In this document: in pieces, positions 16,401 through 26,020 of the stretch
Layout of the letters: each line of letters opens with the position of its first letter
How positions within the stretch are numbered: the first letter of the stretch is position 1
Assembly (NCBI RefSeq): GCF_001895925.1
Contig: NZ_MPPI01000012.1
Coordinates: 90,923-154,922 of the forward strand
Reading direction: 5' to 3'
DNA from: Phormidesmis priestleyi ULC007
GTDB taxonomy: Bacteria; Cyanobacteriota; Cyanobacteriia; Leptolyngbyales; Leptolyngbyaceae
Length of the DNA: 64,000 nt
Made by a program: the position numbers and the translations under genes
Notes under the pieces: generated by a model
The model's input: only the letters and a program-made list of their open reading frames with translations
What the model was told of the DNA's origin: nothing
The model's database searches: none

Positions 16401-19076
16401 GATCGCCAGCATTTTCAGCAAACTGTTCTACAATCGCTGCAAACCCAACAACTTCAACACTGGCAAACTCTTTACAACCAAACCTATCAGTCCCCGCTTC
16501 CGACTCCCCAATTCAATATCATCGGTTGGAACAGTAGCTATACTGGAGAACCCATTCCCCTGGAGCAAATGCAAGCGTGGGTGAGCGATCGCGTCCAGCA
16601 AATTCTTGCCCTTAAACCTAAACGCGTGCTGGAAATTGGCTGTGGCACTGGGTTGTTACTCTTTCAAATTGCGACCCACTGTCAGAAGTATTTGGGGACA
16701 GACTTCTCAACAGCTTCTTTAGAATCGATTCAGAGTCAATTAGATCCTCTCAATCTACCTCAAGTTGAACTACTGCGCCGAATGGCAACCGATTTTGAAG
16801 GCATTGATAGTACATCGTTTGATGTTGTGGTTTTGAACTCGATCGTGCAGTATTTTCCGAGTGTAGATTACTTAATGCAGGTGCTGGAGAGAGCAATTCA
16901 GGCAGTGGCTCCGGGTGGTGTTCTGTTTCTGGGCGATGTGCGAAGCCTGCCTTTATTGATGGCTTTTCATACTTGGGTGCAGTTTTGTCAGGCAGATGCA
17001 GACATGGAACGCCCTCAACTTCAGCAACAAGTAAATCGATCGCAATTTGAGGAACCTGAACTAGCGATCGATCCCATATTCTTTTATGCATTGCGAACTA
17101 AATTTCCTCAGATTCGACAGGTGCAAATCCGTCTCTCGCGGGGTTGCAGTCAGAATGAGATGACGCAGTTTCGCTATAACGTTTTGCTGCATGTAGAAGA
17201 TAAATTTGCGGATGCTAGTCAATCTTTGTTGCGCTCATTTGATTCAATTCAACAATATAACTGGAGACTTAATCCCATCACGATCGAGGCGGTGCAAAAG
17301 GCTCTAATCGAGACTGAGCCAGAGATATTAAGGATTACTAACGTAGTGAACAGTCGGGTAAATGCTGCTGTCAAAACCGTAAACTGGCTACGAAACAAAG
17401 AAGCTCCAAAAACAGTTGGGCGGATGCGAGACATATTGCAGGATTCTGCTGAAATGGCGCTCAATCCTCAAGATTGGTGGGATTTAGAAGCGGTGCTGCC
17501 TTACGACGTAGAGATTACCTGGTCAACTCATTCTCACACAGGTGACTATGATGTGTTGTTGATTCGGCACGGCGTTGATGCAACAGTTAGTTCCTATATT
17601 CCTCAGCAAATTGACCAATCTTGGCATCATTACACAAACAATCCGCTCCAGTCTCAATTTGCTCGTCAACTCATTCCTGAACTCCGTCAAGCTCTAAAAC
17701 AGATCCTACCTGATTACATGGTGCCGTCTACCTTTGTGCCGCTGGAAACGCTTCCTCTCAGTGCCAATGGCAAAGTAGATCGCCGCGCCCTCCCAATCAG
17801 TGAAGATTCAATCCACTCATCAGGCACAACAATTAGCGCCCGCAATTCCGCAGCAACCACGCCATTAACGCAAACAGAATCAACCCTGATTGATATTTGG
17901 AGAGAACTCTTGCGACTCAAACAAGTGAATATTCACGATAACTTTTTTGAGTTGGGTGGACATTCCCTGTTAGCAACGCAAATAACCTCTCGTGTCCGCG
18001 ATGTCTTTGGGCTGGAGTTGCCTTTGAAGAGCGTGTTTGAGGCTCCCACGATCGCCCAACTTGCCCCCATTCTTGAAACCTTGCGTGATACTACTTCAAT
18101 CATGCAGGTTCCCCCACTTGTTCGGCTGGATCGTTCTGCTTACCGTCACAAGCGCTCGACGTTGCCCAACGGCAATTCTCAAATCCTTCCAGACCTGCAC
18201 GAAGCATCTCCACTACCCAACAATGATGTAGTCCCTGATCAATCTGTCACAGAGTCTAGATCGCCTCTAGTTCCCTTAACCCTGGGTAACAATAAGCAAC
18301 CCTTCTTCTGTGTGCATCCCATGTTTGGCGTGGTGTTTCCCTACCTTGAACTGGCGCATTATCTGGGCAGCGATCGCAGCTTCTATGGGCTTCAGCCCTT
18401 GGGACTAGACGGACAACATCCGCCCTTAACCCAGATTGAAGCGATCGCAGCCTACTACATTCGGGCAATTCAAACCCTCCAACCCCAAGGCCCTTATTTT
18501 CTGGGAGGATGGTCATTTGGTGGGCTAGTTGCCTTTGAGATGGCGCAACAACTGACCCAAGCAGGGCAACAGATTGGGCTTCTGGCAATTCTCGATACTC
18601 CTGCACCCTCCAACAAACCGTCTTTCTATCAAAGCCTCAAGTTTCTGTTGGGAACTGCTCTCTGGTCTACTCTGCCCTTTCTGCTGGACTATGGTGCGAT
18701 CGTCACAAACTTATTTCAGCCCTTGCAACCTTGGAAAGCCTGGGTTTCTCGTTGGCAATGGTCTGCGATCGCCCACCTCATTCCTGAAGAGTCCCGATTG
18801 CGGCTTTTAGATGAATCTGCGATCGCTCCCATGCTGCGAATTGTCTATGCTAACGCTCAAGCAGCGTCCCGATATGTGCCGCAGCCATACCCCAACCGCA
18901 TCACTTTGTTTAGAGCGGCTGAACAATCGGATGCCATTGAACCAGATCCAACTTTAGGTTGGAGTACACTGGCGAGTGATATTCAATTACATCAGGTGCC
19001 AGGCAATCATCTATCTTTGCTGAAACAGCCCCATGTTCAAACCCTAGCTCAGCAACTCAGACCCTATCTCTTGTAG
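13422..19076 (+). CDS. Nonribosomal peptide synthetase, module 2 (docking-C-A-MT-T-TE)
   Basis: 1884 residues. Residues 1-55 look like a TubC-type N-terminal docking domain (ELRQELADRKAELVSYL), which would receive the upstream carrier protein. Then condensation (about 77-515; HHIVADGW near 217), adenylation (about 545 to 985 and 1395 to 1460; A3 YTSGSTGTPKG near 705), and between A8 and A10 a methyltransferase insert (about 990-1395; SAM loop VLEIGCGTG near 1069) of the N-methyltransferase kind. A carrier domain follows (GGHSLL near 1515), then a type I thioesterase (GWSFGG nucleophile near 1698, LDTPAP and GNHLSLL for Asp and His). The pocket reads D-A-F-L-I-G-A-I-W-K, which I cannot assign. 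It should add an N-methyl amino acid and release the product. Confidence 0.95.
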   Translation: MTNSTIVEFVSYLKSLDVQVFVEGDRDASLNEIRLRCTAPEGTLTTELRQELADRKAELVSYLHDLRSHSTQPNSMIQPTVPGRVFPLSFAQQRLWFLYQLTPDNPFYNVPAAIRLTGTLDQNALQRSFHEIVRRHAALRATFTILDGSPVQVIEPDVKVELSVVNLQTVALSDRDRFSQQLATAEAQRPFNLTTDRLLRVTLLQFDSTESVLLLTMHHIVADGWSLGVLIRELACCYTAFVENQTPILPPLQIQYTDFSCWQRNWLQGEVLEEQLAYWREQLRDLSVLCLPSDRPRPAVQTYQGATYLLQIPPTLTQALEVLSQQTGASLFMTLIAAFQTLLYRYTGQEDIAIGSPIANRHRSELEGLIGFFVNSLVMRSNLSDHPTFRELLERVRDVALEAYRHQDLPFEKLVEELDPERDLNRNPLFQVAFALQNAPMQPLKLPGLMLEPAPLESGSTRFDLEVHLWEPAHGLRSLWTSQEGLSGFISYSTDLFDRDRIKRLVGHFQTLLEGIVTNPDTRLSNLPLLTAAEQQQIFAEWNPIDTECTNNHCFHQIFEAQVHDTPEAIAIVSEQGSLTYRELNQQADRLAQTLRQMGVRADDLVGLCVDRADIVIGILGILKAGGAYVPLDPNYPSDRLHFMLTDTQVSILLTQSWLVESLPVSQAKILCLDQPLPLNLEPCEVVPLTPEHLAYVIYTSGSTGTPKGVLLSHRGLCNIVEAQQHVFHSSRNSRILQFSSLSFDASIFEIALAFGSGGTLYISPKAAQLPGMSLVQFLKDNAITHALLTPAVLAVLPFAELPALQVLITGGEACSSQVVDRWAANRHFFNAYGPTETTIWATVAELYPGNNPLKIGRPILNTQVYILDANLNLVPVGIPGELYIGGQGLARGYLNRPELTAERFIDLGLPNSKTQTLKTTRLYKTGDRACYCTDGTIEFLGRVDHQIKIRGFRVELGEIEATLERHSAIRDAVVITSGETSSEMRLIAYFSLDRQHFQQTVLQSLQTQQLQHWQTLYNQTYQSPLPTPQFNIIGWNSSYTGEPIPLEQMQAWVSDRVQQILALKPKRVLEIGCGTGLLLFQIATHCQKYLGTDFSTASLESIQSQLDPLNLPQVELLRRMATDFEGIDSTSFDVVVLNSIVQYFPSVDYLMQVLERAIQAVAPGGVLFLGDVRSLPLLMAFHTWVQFCQADADMERPQLQQQVNRSQFEEPELAIDPIFFYALRTKFPQIRQVQIRLSRGCSQNEMTQFRYNVLLHVEDKFADASQSLLRSFDSIQQYNWRLNPITIEAVQKALIETEPEILRITNVVNSRVNAAVKTVNWLRNKEAPKTVGRMRDILQDSAEMALNPQDWWDLEAVLPYDVEITWSTHSHTGDYDVLLIRHGVDATVSSYIPQQIDQSWHHYTNNPLQSQFARQLIPELRQALKQILPDYMVPSTFVPLETLPLSANGKVDRRALPISEDSIHSSGTTISARNSAATTPLTQTESTLIDIWRELLRLKQVNIHDNFFELGGHSLLATQITSRVRDVFGLELPLKSVFEAPTIAQLAPILETLRDTTSIMQVPPLVRLDRSAYRHKRSTLPNGNSQILPDLHEASPLPNNDVVPDQSVTESRSPLVPLTLGNNKQPFFCVHPMFGVVFPYLELAHYLGSDRSFYGLQPLGLDGQHPPLTQIEAIAAYYIRAIQTLQPQGPYFLGGWSFGGLVAFEMAQQLTQAGQQIGLLAILDTPAPSNKPSFYQSLKFLLGTALWSTLPFLLDYGAIVTNLFQPLQPWKAWVSRWQWSAIAHLIPEESRLRLLDESAIAPMLRIVYANAQAASRYVPQPYPNRITLFRAAEQSDAIEPDPTLGWSTLASDIQLHQVPGNHLSLLKQPHVQTLAQQLRPYLL

Positions 19077-19174
19077 AGAAGTCTCGTTCTAACCTTAGAG
19101 GGTTACACCCGTTTCGATCTTTCTCGTAATCTCAACTCAGTTTAATTCTCTACTCCAGAAGGTTTAATCCCATT

Positions 19175-20290
19175 ATGTTTATGCCCCTCGATTTTTTGTT
19201 GCGGCTACTGTCGAATCTGCTGGTAATTCCCATTCTTGGAGGTGGAGCTTACATTCTCTATCAGTGGTATGAGGGTGAGCTGGTTAGCGATCGCTGGTTA
19301 TTTCTGGGGGTGGGGCTGCTGTTGTGGTCATTTTTGGGTTTTCTACCCATCTTGTTGCTCCGTCGCCCTGGTCAGGATGAACCTAAACCGCATCGTAGTA
19401 GCCGAGTTCATCGCTTGACCCGACCAGATGGCAGCGAAATCCAAGTCGAATTTTATGGATCTGATCTCGCTCCAACCCTGATCCTCACTCACGGTTGGGG
19501 CCCCGATAGCACTGCCTGGTATTACGCTAAGAAGCAACTCACCGATCAGTTTCGCGTGATTGTCTGGGATCTACCCGGTTTAGGAAAATCTAAAAAGCCG
19601 AATAATCGCGATTATTCCTTGGAGAAATATGCCCGTGACTTGGAAGCAGTAATCACATTGGCAGGAGACCAACCTGTCGTTTTGGTGGGGCACAGCATGG
19701 GAGCTATGATTTTGCTGACCTTCTGCCGCTTGTTTCCAGAACATCTAGGGCAACGAGTAGCGGGTTTAATCCTCGTAGACGGTACGTATACGAATCCGCT
19801 CAAAACCGCCATTCTCAGTAAGCTGCTGCCGACATTGCAGAAACCCTTGCTGGAACCGTTGCTTCACCTGGCGATCGTCCTTTCTCCCCTGCTGTGGTTC
19901 GCAAGTTGGCTCAGCTACTTGAACGGTTCAACGCTGTTAACGACTGAAATTTCTGGATTCACGGGCAGAGAAACACGGGGACAACTCAATTTCTCTAGTT
20001 TGGTTGGCATCAAGGCATCACCAGGAGTTCTGGTACAAGGAGTTCTGGCGATGTTCAAGTTCGACGAAACAGCAACGTTGCCTAAAATCTCCGTTCCCAC
20101 GCTGGTTGTGGTGGGCAAATCTGATATTGCTACACGACCCTTCGCTAGCGAACGCATGAGCCAGGAAGTGCCTCAAGCAGAACTAAGTATATTGTCTCCA
20201 GGGGGGCACATGGCACTGATGGAGCGCAATCAACAATTTGCAGAAGTCGTTCGGACATTTAGTCATTCCTGCTTGAGTTTAAGAAGGTGA
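19175..20290 (+). CDS. Membrane-anchored alpha/beta hydrolase
   Basis: 371 residues. Two membrane segments (about 5-26 and 40-62) precede a cytoplasmic-type alpha/beta hydrolase domain. Oxyanion-loop HGWGPDST is near residue 109, nucleophile elbow GHSMGAM near 173, acid GKSDIATRP near 312 and catalytic histidine GGHMALMER near 345, so the triad is complete. It follows the second synthetase at 98 bases on the same strand and ends just before the convergent histidine kinase. It may trim, hydrolyse or acylate the peptide, or act as an editing esterase; the sequence does not decide this. Confidence 0.85.
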   Translation: MFMPLDFLLRLLSNLLVIPILGGGAYILYQWYEGELVSDRWLFLGVGLLLWSFLGFLPILLLRRPGQDEPKPHRSSRVHRLTRPDGSEIQVEFYGSDLAPTLILTHGWGPDSTAWYYAKKQLTDQFRVIVWDLPGLGKSKKPNNRDYSLEKYARDLEAVITLAGDQPVVLVGHSMGAMILLTFCRLFPEHLGQRVAGLILVDGTYTNPLKTAILSKLLPTLQKPLLEPLLHLAIVLSPLLWFASWLSYLNGSTLLTTEISGFTGRETRGQLNFSSLVGIKASPGVLVQGVLAMFKFDETATLPKISVPTLVVVGKSDIATRPFASERMSQEVPQAELSILSPGGHMALMERNQQFAEVVRTFSHSCLSLRR

Positions 20291-20313
20291 GTGATTTGGG
20301 GCTTTACTCCATC

Positions 20314-22167
20314 TTATCTCGCCGTCTCGCTGTCTCGCTTCACCGGAATCTCAACCCAAAAAGTGGTTCCTCGCCCGATCGTCGAGTCGCACCAGATCAG
20401 TCCTTGATGCTTCTCAACCACAATCTGATAACTAATCGACATCCCCATCCCGGTGCCTTTACCCACAGGCTTTGTGGTGAAGAATGGGTCAAAAATGCGC
20501 TGCTGCACTTCCTGTGACATGCCCATCCCATTGTCGGTGATGCAGATCCTCACATGGTCAGCATTGGATTGCTGGGTCGTGATTTGAATGGCAGCATCGC
20601 TTTGATCTTCCAGAGCATCCAGAGCATTGCTCAAGATATTCATGAACACTTGATTAAGTTGTCCTGGGTAGCACTCCACCAAAGGCAGATCGCCGTATTT
20701 TTTGATGCTTTGCACCTCGGTATGAGCAGTGGCTTTAAAGCGATGTTGCAGAATTAATAAGGTACTGTTGATGCCTTCGTGAATATCAACAGGTTTAACC
20801 TCTGCCTGGTCGAGGCGCGAGAAATTTCGCAGAGACAGGACAATCTCACGAATGCGATCGACACCCATTCGCATTGAATCAAAAACCTTGGGTAAGTCTT
20901 CTGTCAAAAATTCCATATCGATCGCGGCTGCCTGTTCCCTGATTTCAGAGTGTGGATTGAGAGAATGTTTTTGGTAAAGCTGAAGGAGTTTGAGTAAATC
21001 CTGTGTGTATTCATGGGCATGGGTAATATTGCCGAAGATGAAGTTCACGGGATTGTTAATCTCATGGGCAACCCCAGCTACTAGACTTCCTAGAGCAGAC
21101 ATTTTTTCACTTTGAATCAGTCGAAGCTGTGACTGTTGCAGTTGATCTAATGTCGTCGATAGCTTGGCAGTGCGCTCTGAGACTCGCTGTTCTAAAAGTT
21201 CATTCGATTTTTTAAGCTGTCCTTGTTCAATTGCCTGCACCTGCCAAAGCACCGCAATCATGGCTGCTGCGAGTCCGGCGATCGCAACGGCAATCAGATC
21301 AAGTGCCTGTAATGGTGATTCAAGATTTTCGCGAGGAATCACCAGCGCCACTGACCAATCGGCTTCTGTAAGCGGCAGGTAAGCCACATATTTCCAGGTG
21401 CCATCCAGGAACAATAACTCAATTCCCTGTTGCCGATTGATCATTCGTTGGGCGATCGCCGCCAGATTGCGATCGCTCGACTCAACCATTTTGGGAGCTG
21501 AGTTTCTCAATGCCAACAACATCGCTGGATTGGGATGGGCGATCGCTTCCCCCGTCGAATTAATCGCAAACGCATAGCTATTGTCACCATACTTGATGCT
21601 GTTCACCACTTGCGCGATGCGATCGAGGCGCACTAAGGTGTGAATTTCTCCAATCGGAGAACTGGTCGTGTCAAAGGTCTGCCGAATCGGAGCAGCAATG
21701 ACAATAGTGGGAATTTTGGTAGCCCGACTGATCAGGGGATCGCTAACGTTGGTGTGTCCTGCCAGTGCCTTTTGAAAGTACGGGCGATCGCTGATATTTG
21801 CGGGACTGCCTCCGATGACATTACGCCATCCATCGGACTGGGCGATCGCGAGCGCATAGACATCATTAAAGCGCAACACCTCTGTTTTGAGGTAAGGTTC
21901 GGCGATCGCCCAGTTCATCGACTTCACAGTGGCAGTGTTCGCCAAAGTCTCAACATACACCTTAAGAGCTGCAAGCCAGTGTTCGATGTCATCTCCGCCT
22001 TGTTGCACTTCTAAGAAAGCATTTTTCTTTAAGCTCTCCAACATCGCATTGCGAACAACCTGATAGCTATAATATGCGCCCAAACTCACGATCAGCGTAG
22101 TGCCGCCGATTAAGAGTCGCATCAAAAAATTACGCTGAGATTTAGAAACTTTCTTAAGCAATTGCAT
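20314..22167 (-). CDS. Cache-domain sensor histidine kinase
   Basis: About 617 residues. An N-terminal membrane segment (about 20-40) and a second near 290-310 flank an extracytoplasmic Cache-type sensor. A coiled-coil linker leads to the dimerisation/phosphoacceptor region (VAHEINNPVNF, His near 367) and the ATP-binding domain (NILSNALDAL, DNGMGM, GKGTGMGMSIS). It would phosphorylate a response regulator, which is not next to it. I prefer ATG 22167 over the upstream start at 22239, which would overlap the preceding gene by 53 bases. It is 19 bases downstream of the solute-binding protein gene, so the two likely form an operon in which the binding protein may help sensing. Confidence 0.92.
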   Translation of the reverse strand: MQLLKKVSKSQRNFLMRLLIGGTTLIVSLGAYYSYQVVRNAMLESLKKNAFLEVQQGGDDIEHWLAALKVYVETLANTATVKSMNWAIAEPYLKTEVLRFNDVYALAIAQSDGWRNVIGGSPANISDRPYFQKALAGHTNVSDPLISRATKIPTIVIAAPIRQTFDTTSSPIGEIHTLVRLDRIAQVVNSIKYGDNSYAFAINSTGEAIAHPNPAMLLALRNSAPKMVESSDRNLAAIAQRMINRQQGIELLFLDGTWKYVAYLPLTEADWSVALVIPRENLESPLQALDLIAVAIAGLAAAMIAVLWQVQAIEQGQLKKSNELLEQRVSERTAKLSTTLDQLQQSQLRLIQSEKMSALGSLVAGVAHEINNPVNFIFGNITHAHEYTQDLLKLLQLYQKHSLNPHSEIREQAAAIDMEFLTEDLPKVFDSMRMGVDRIREIVLSLRNFSRLDQAEVKPVDIHEGINSTLLILQHRFKATAHTEVQSIKKYGDLPLVECYPGQLNQVFMNILSNALDALEDQSDAAIQITTQQSNADHVRICITDNGMGMSQEVQQRIFDPFFTTKPVGKGTGMGMSISYQIVVEKHQGLIWCDSTIGRGTTFWVEIPVKRDSETAR

Positions 22168-22186
22168 AAATGATTCCGCTGACCGC

Positions 22187-23068
22187 CTATTGAATCGGGC
22201 GCTCTCCTGGTAAAAGGGGTTGAGTCGGTAAGTTCTCAAAGGAAATCTTGAGCCATTTTTCTTGAAGGGGCTTCAACTCACCCTGTTCTCGCAGGCTAGT
22301 GAGGAAGTGGTTGAGCAAATCGAGTAGGGCTTGATTGCCTTTTTTGACTGCCCACCCTGCGTAAGATTTGCGGCTCACCCGTTTGCCTAGCTCAAAGATG
22401 GCGGGCTTTTCATTCACCAATACTGAAAGCGAAACAATGTTGTGTAGCACAGCATCCAGTCGCCCATTCAGTAAGTCTTGATAGGCTTCTGCAAAGCCGC
22501 GATATTGCTTGACCTGCCCGATCGCGCCGCCTTGTTGCTTGAGTTTGGCTTCTAGATCAGGAATAGCAGCAAAAGAAACTCCACCCTGTTGGATACCCAA
22601 AACTTTGCCTGAGAGGTCGCTGAGAGTTTTGATCGAGGTATCGTCTTTGCGTTTGATGTAGGCGATCGTAGATTCGGCGATCGGCCCTGTAAAGTCGAGC
22701 AGTTTAGCCCGTTCATCGGTGATGCCAACTGCGGTCAGCGCCACATCATATTTCCCTTCTGCAACGCCGGGAAGAATGCCCTGCCAGGGCAAAATCTCTT
22801 GCCGAATCTCGAAAGGAACTACTTTTCTCAGGCGATCTAACAGTTCATGGTCAAAGCCTGTTGGCTTGCCATTCACCAAAAACTCGAAGGGTGGATAATC
22901 ATCCTCAGTGGCAACCACTAAATATCCACGTTTTTTAATCTGATTCAGCAGGTCGTTGCTGACACTCAGCGATGAGCGACTTTGGGATGGGTTCGTACAA
23001 CCATGAACCAGCGAAGTGAGTAGCAGACTCGCTCCAGCCTGAAGAAAAAAACGTCTGTAAATGGACAT
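22187..23068 (-). CDS. Extracellular solute-binding protein, family 3 (lipoprotein)
   Basis: About 293 residues from ATG 23068. It begins with a lipoprotein signal (basic IYRRFF, hydrophobic core, lipobox LVHGC) and continues as an amino-acid-type periplasmic binding protein (YLVVATEDDYPPFEFLVNGKPTGFDHEL, later GKYDVALTAVGITDERAK). There is no transport permease or ATPase next to it. Its partner is the sensor kinase 19 bases downstream, suggesting ligand detection rather than uptake. An alternative in-frame ATG at 23128 would put 20 extra residues before the signal. Confidence 0.9.
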   Translation of the reverse strand: MSIYRRFFLQAGASLLLTSLVHGCTNPSQSRSSLSVSNDLLNQIKKRGYLVVATEDDYPPFEFLVNGKPTGFDHELLDRLRKVVPFEIRQEILPWQGILPGVAEGKYDVALTAVGITDERAKLLDFTGPIAESTIAYIKRKDDTSIKTLSDLSGKVLGIQQGGVSFAAIPDLEAKLKQQGGAIGQVKQYRGFAEAYQDLLNGRLDAVLHNIVSLSVLVNEKPAIFELGKRVSRKSYAGWAVKKGNQALLDLLNHFLTSLREQGELKPLQEKWLKISFENLPTQPLLPGERPIQ

Positions 23069-23154
23069 CGCTTTTGCAAATCGGAAACTCTCTCTAGAAG
23101 GTGCCCCGATCGTTAGCGATTTCCTCATCTCTAGAGAACAAGAATAGTAAAAAT

Positions 23155-23325
23155 ACCTCAGTTCGACAGAAGTGGTTCACTACGATTGTTAATTCGGGCA
23201 GCCCCCTAAATCCCCCATTCTGGGGGACTTCAAGCCAAAATCTCCGGTTCAAAGTCCCCCAAATTGGGGGATTTAGGGGGCAGAAGCCGCTCTTGACGAA
23301 GCGAAAAGGCTCATCGAACTGACGT
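23155..23325. mobile_element. MITE-like inverted-repeat element, copy 2
   Basis: Its complement aligns with copy 1 (4034-4202) throughout, including the CTTCTGTCGAACTGA end, the two C5TAAATC5 blocks and the TTTTCGCTTCGT end. The right terminus TCGAACTGACGT is identical to copy 1, and the left has two changed bases. It lies directly upstream of the solute-binding protein gene. Confidence 0.8.
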
Positions 23326-23345
23326 TAAAAATGCCTTTACAGATT

Positions 23346-23388
23346 AAAACTCTCAAAGGTCACTTAGCTGTTGACCCTTGAGAGTTTT
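23346..23388 (-). terminator. Terminator hairpin of the catalase gene
   Basis: AAAACTCTCAA-GGTCA and TGACC-TTGAGAGTTTT form a long stem around a nine-base loop. On the minus strand it is followed by TTTT-AATC, so it fits factor-independent termination after katE. Confidence 0.6.
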
Positions 23389-23421
23389 GTTAGTCAATCA
23401 GGTTCTAGTCCCTGCGCTTCT

Positions 23422-25527
23422 TTAGGCGGGCACTTTCTGTTTGCTAGTGCGAGTCCAGAAACGATGTTGGGCGATCGCTTCCACAAACGACTTCGCAACT
23501 TTACTCAAGTCAGAAGGTATTTTGGCACTAATCACTCCCTGATCATTCTGGGGAGAACGATCTGAAAGCGTGATGCCTTGAATGCTAGACTCTTTCAGCA
23601 ACTCGACCCCTTCGCCTGTTGCCGCGATCGCTTTGCAGTGCCGAAACGCCTCATCAATAAAGTGAATGGCATCCCCGTTTGCTTTAAGGGTTGCAATACT
23701 CTGAGCGCCGCCAGGAACATAAATCGCATCAAACATGACTGAGGCACTGGTCAAGAAAGTTTTATCGACCTTCAACTCTTTACCTTTTGCGTCTTTGATC
23801 GTGCCCATAAATTTCGCCACGATCTGCGCTTGTGCCCCCGCTTCTGTCAGCGCTTGTTTAATGGCGGTGACTTGTTCAGCGTCTACACCATCCGCCGCCA
23901 AGATTGCCACCTTGCGACCTTTTGCCGTTTTGACTGCCAATTGTTCTTGACTAACAGCAGGTGAACTTTGTCCATGATTTTCAGTCACGGGCTGAGTCGG
24001 TGCCGCGACACCAACCCCGATCGCGACTAGTTTTGCCAGTTCATGATCGACATGGTTTAGGCGATCGACCATCCGTTCACGCACGCCTTGATCTCCGACT
24101 TTGCCGATCTCAAAATGGGCTGCTTCAACCAAATGCTCTTTTTCGGCTGCTGATAGGCTATTCCAAAACAAGGTGGCTTGACTGAAATGTTCGCCAAAGC
24201 TGGGGCTACGCTCCCTGACTTTGTGCCCTTCAACTCGTTCTGGGTAGTGAACATAGCCTTCCGTTTCAGAAGGGGCAGGTTGTCCTCCACCCAAAGAGTT
24301 TGGGAAGTAATTTACCCGACTGGTCTTCACCTCCGCCTGCATCCGTCCATCTTGCTGATTGTTGTGGAACGGGCAAACCGGACGGTTAATCGGCAAACTA
24401 GCAAAGTTTGGGCTGCCGAGCCGATGGAGTTGAGTATCGTGATAGGAAAACAGGCGACCTTGCAACAATGGATCGTCGCTGAAATCAATTCCGGGCACCA
24501 CGTTTGAGGGCTGGAAGGCAACTTGTTCCGTTTCAGCAAAGAAATTGTCAGGGTTGCGATTCAACACCATTTTACCGATCGGACGCACGGGCACGAGTTC
24601 TTCAGGAATGATCTTGGTCGAGTCAAGAATATCAAAGTCGAAGCTGTGTTCGTCTTCTTCCTCAATGATCTGAATGCCTAACTCAAACTCTGGATAGTCG
24701 CCTTGTTCGATCGACTCCCACAAATCGCGGCGCTGGAAGTCAGGATCTTTCCCTGCTATTTTCTGGGCTTCGTCAAAGGCTAGGGAATGCACTCCTAAAA
24801 TTGGCTTCCAGTGAAATTTCACGAAGCGAGATTTGCCTTCAGCATTCACGAAGCGATAGGTATGAACGCCAAACCCCTGCATCCGACTAAAGCTGCGGGG
24901 TAGGGTGCGATCGCTGAGCAACCACATGATCATATGGGTAGATTCGGGCACGAGCGAAATGAAATCCCAAAAGCTAGGATGCGCCGTAGACGCTTGCGGA
25001 ATTTCGTTGTCAGGTTCGGGCTTAATTGCATGAACAATGTCTGGAAACTTGATGGCATCTTGAATAAAGAAGACGGGAATATTGTTTCCCACAAAGTCGT
25101 AGTTGCCCTCTTGAGTATAGAACTTCACCGAGAAGCCGCGCACATCGCGAACAGAATCGGCTGATCCGCGCGAACCTCCCACTGTTGAAAAGCGAGCAAA
25201 GACAGGCGTTTGAATAGCTGGATCTTGTAAAAACTGGGCTTTGGTATATTCTGCCAGTGACTCATAAACTTGGAAGTAGCCATGTGCGCCTGCACCACGA
25301 GCATGAACCACCCGTTCGGGGATGCGTTCGCGATCGAAGTGCGTCAGCTTTTCTTGAAAATGGAAATCTTGTTTGAGGGAAGGCCCACGATTACCAGCTT
25401 TCAACGAATTGTCTGTGTTGTCTACTACGACTCCTTGATTAGTCGTGAGTTGCTCACCCGCATCAACCTGAAACTGCTCTAAAGATTCAGTTTTTGCCGT
25501 TTTTTTGGGCTGAGATTGCTCAGTCAT
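23422..25527 (-). CDS. katE: Large-subunit monofunctional catalase (HPII type)
   Basis: 701 residues. It converts hydrogen peroxide to water and oxygen. The distal histidine lies in [14 protein letters not shown] (about residue 75), and the haem-ligand tyrosine in RLFSYHDTQ (about 360). The core is followed from about residue 545 by the DJ-1/PfpI-like flavodoxin domain ([17 protein letters not shown]...) that marks clade II catalases; its tail is shorter than in E. coli HPII (about 750 residues). It stands alone with its own terminator. Confidence 0.96.
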   Translation of the reverse strand: MTEQSQPKKTAKTESLEQFQVDAGEQLTTNQGVVVDNTDNSLKAGNRGPSLKQDFHFQEKLTHFDRERIPERVVHARGAGAHGYFQVYESLAEYTKAQFLQDPAIQTPVFARFSTVGGSRGSADSVRDVRGFSVKFYTQEGNYDFVGNNIPVFFIQDAIKFPDIVHAIKPEPDNEIPQASTAHPSFWDFISLVPESTHMIMWLLSDRTLPRSFSRMQGFGVHTYRFVNAEGKSRFVKFHWKPILGVHSLAFDEAQKIAGKDPDFQRRDLWESIEQGDYPEFELGIQIIEEEDEHSFDFDILDSTKIIPEELVPVRPIGKMVLNRNPDNFFAETEQVAFQPSNVVPGIDFSDDPLLQGRLFSYHDTQLHRLGSPNFASLPINRPVCPFHNNQQDGRMQAEVKTSRVNYFPNSLGGGQPAPSETEGYVHYPERVEGHKVRERSPSFGEHFSQATLFWNSLSAAEKEHLVEAAHFEIGKVGDQGVRERMVDRLNHVDHELAKLVAIGVGVAAPTQPVTENHGQSSPAVSQEQLAVKTAKGRKVAILAADGVDAEQVTAIKQALTEAGAQAQIVAKFMGTIKDAKGKELKVDKTFLTSASVMFDAIYVPGGAQSIATLKANGDAIHFIDEAFRHCKAIAATGEGVELLKESSIQGITLSDRSPQNDQGVISAKIPSDLSKVAKSFVEAIAQHRFWTRTSKQKVPA

Positions 25528-26020
25528 TACTTCGTGACTCCTACGGTTGCAAAGATCAGAAATTCCACAGTCTGTACCTAAATAAATCTGATAATCGTTG
25601 ATTGGGAGCGATCGAGCAGTTTCAGCTTCCTGACTCGACTGATCAAACCCCCAGCGAATTTATTCCCTGTCGGTAGATTTCTTGATTCTCCTAAACCAGA
25701 TCAGGCTCTAAAGTAAGCTACAGAAGTATATGAAAAGACAACTAACGCTGCTTCCGCCTTCAGGTAGAGCTGCTATTAATTCAGCAGTATAAGAGTCCAT
25801 CCAAAAGGTTGAATTTTCATCACTTAACCTAAACATTGCCCGTTAGTCAAAATGATTCACTCTTGATTGCTGAAGGGGCAAAATTGAGTTTTTCAGTCCA
25901 ATGGCGAAAGTGAGCGACAGAGTAACTCGATCGCTACTCTGAGAAATCCTCTGATTCTGTGCACGCGACTGCATCAAATTTGGGCGCGATCTAGACTTCT
26001 CTAGCTAGGATGGAGGCTTG

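Noticed and set aside
18256..18606. 116-codon minus-strand frame inside the thioesterase region
   Set aside because: Fully antisense to conserved thioesterase sequence including the active-site GWSFGG; a shadow frame.
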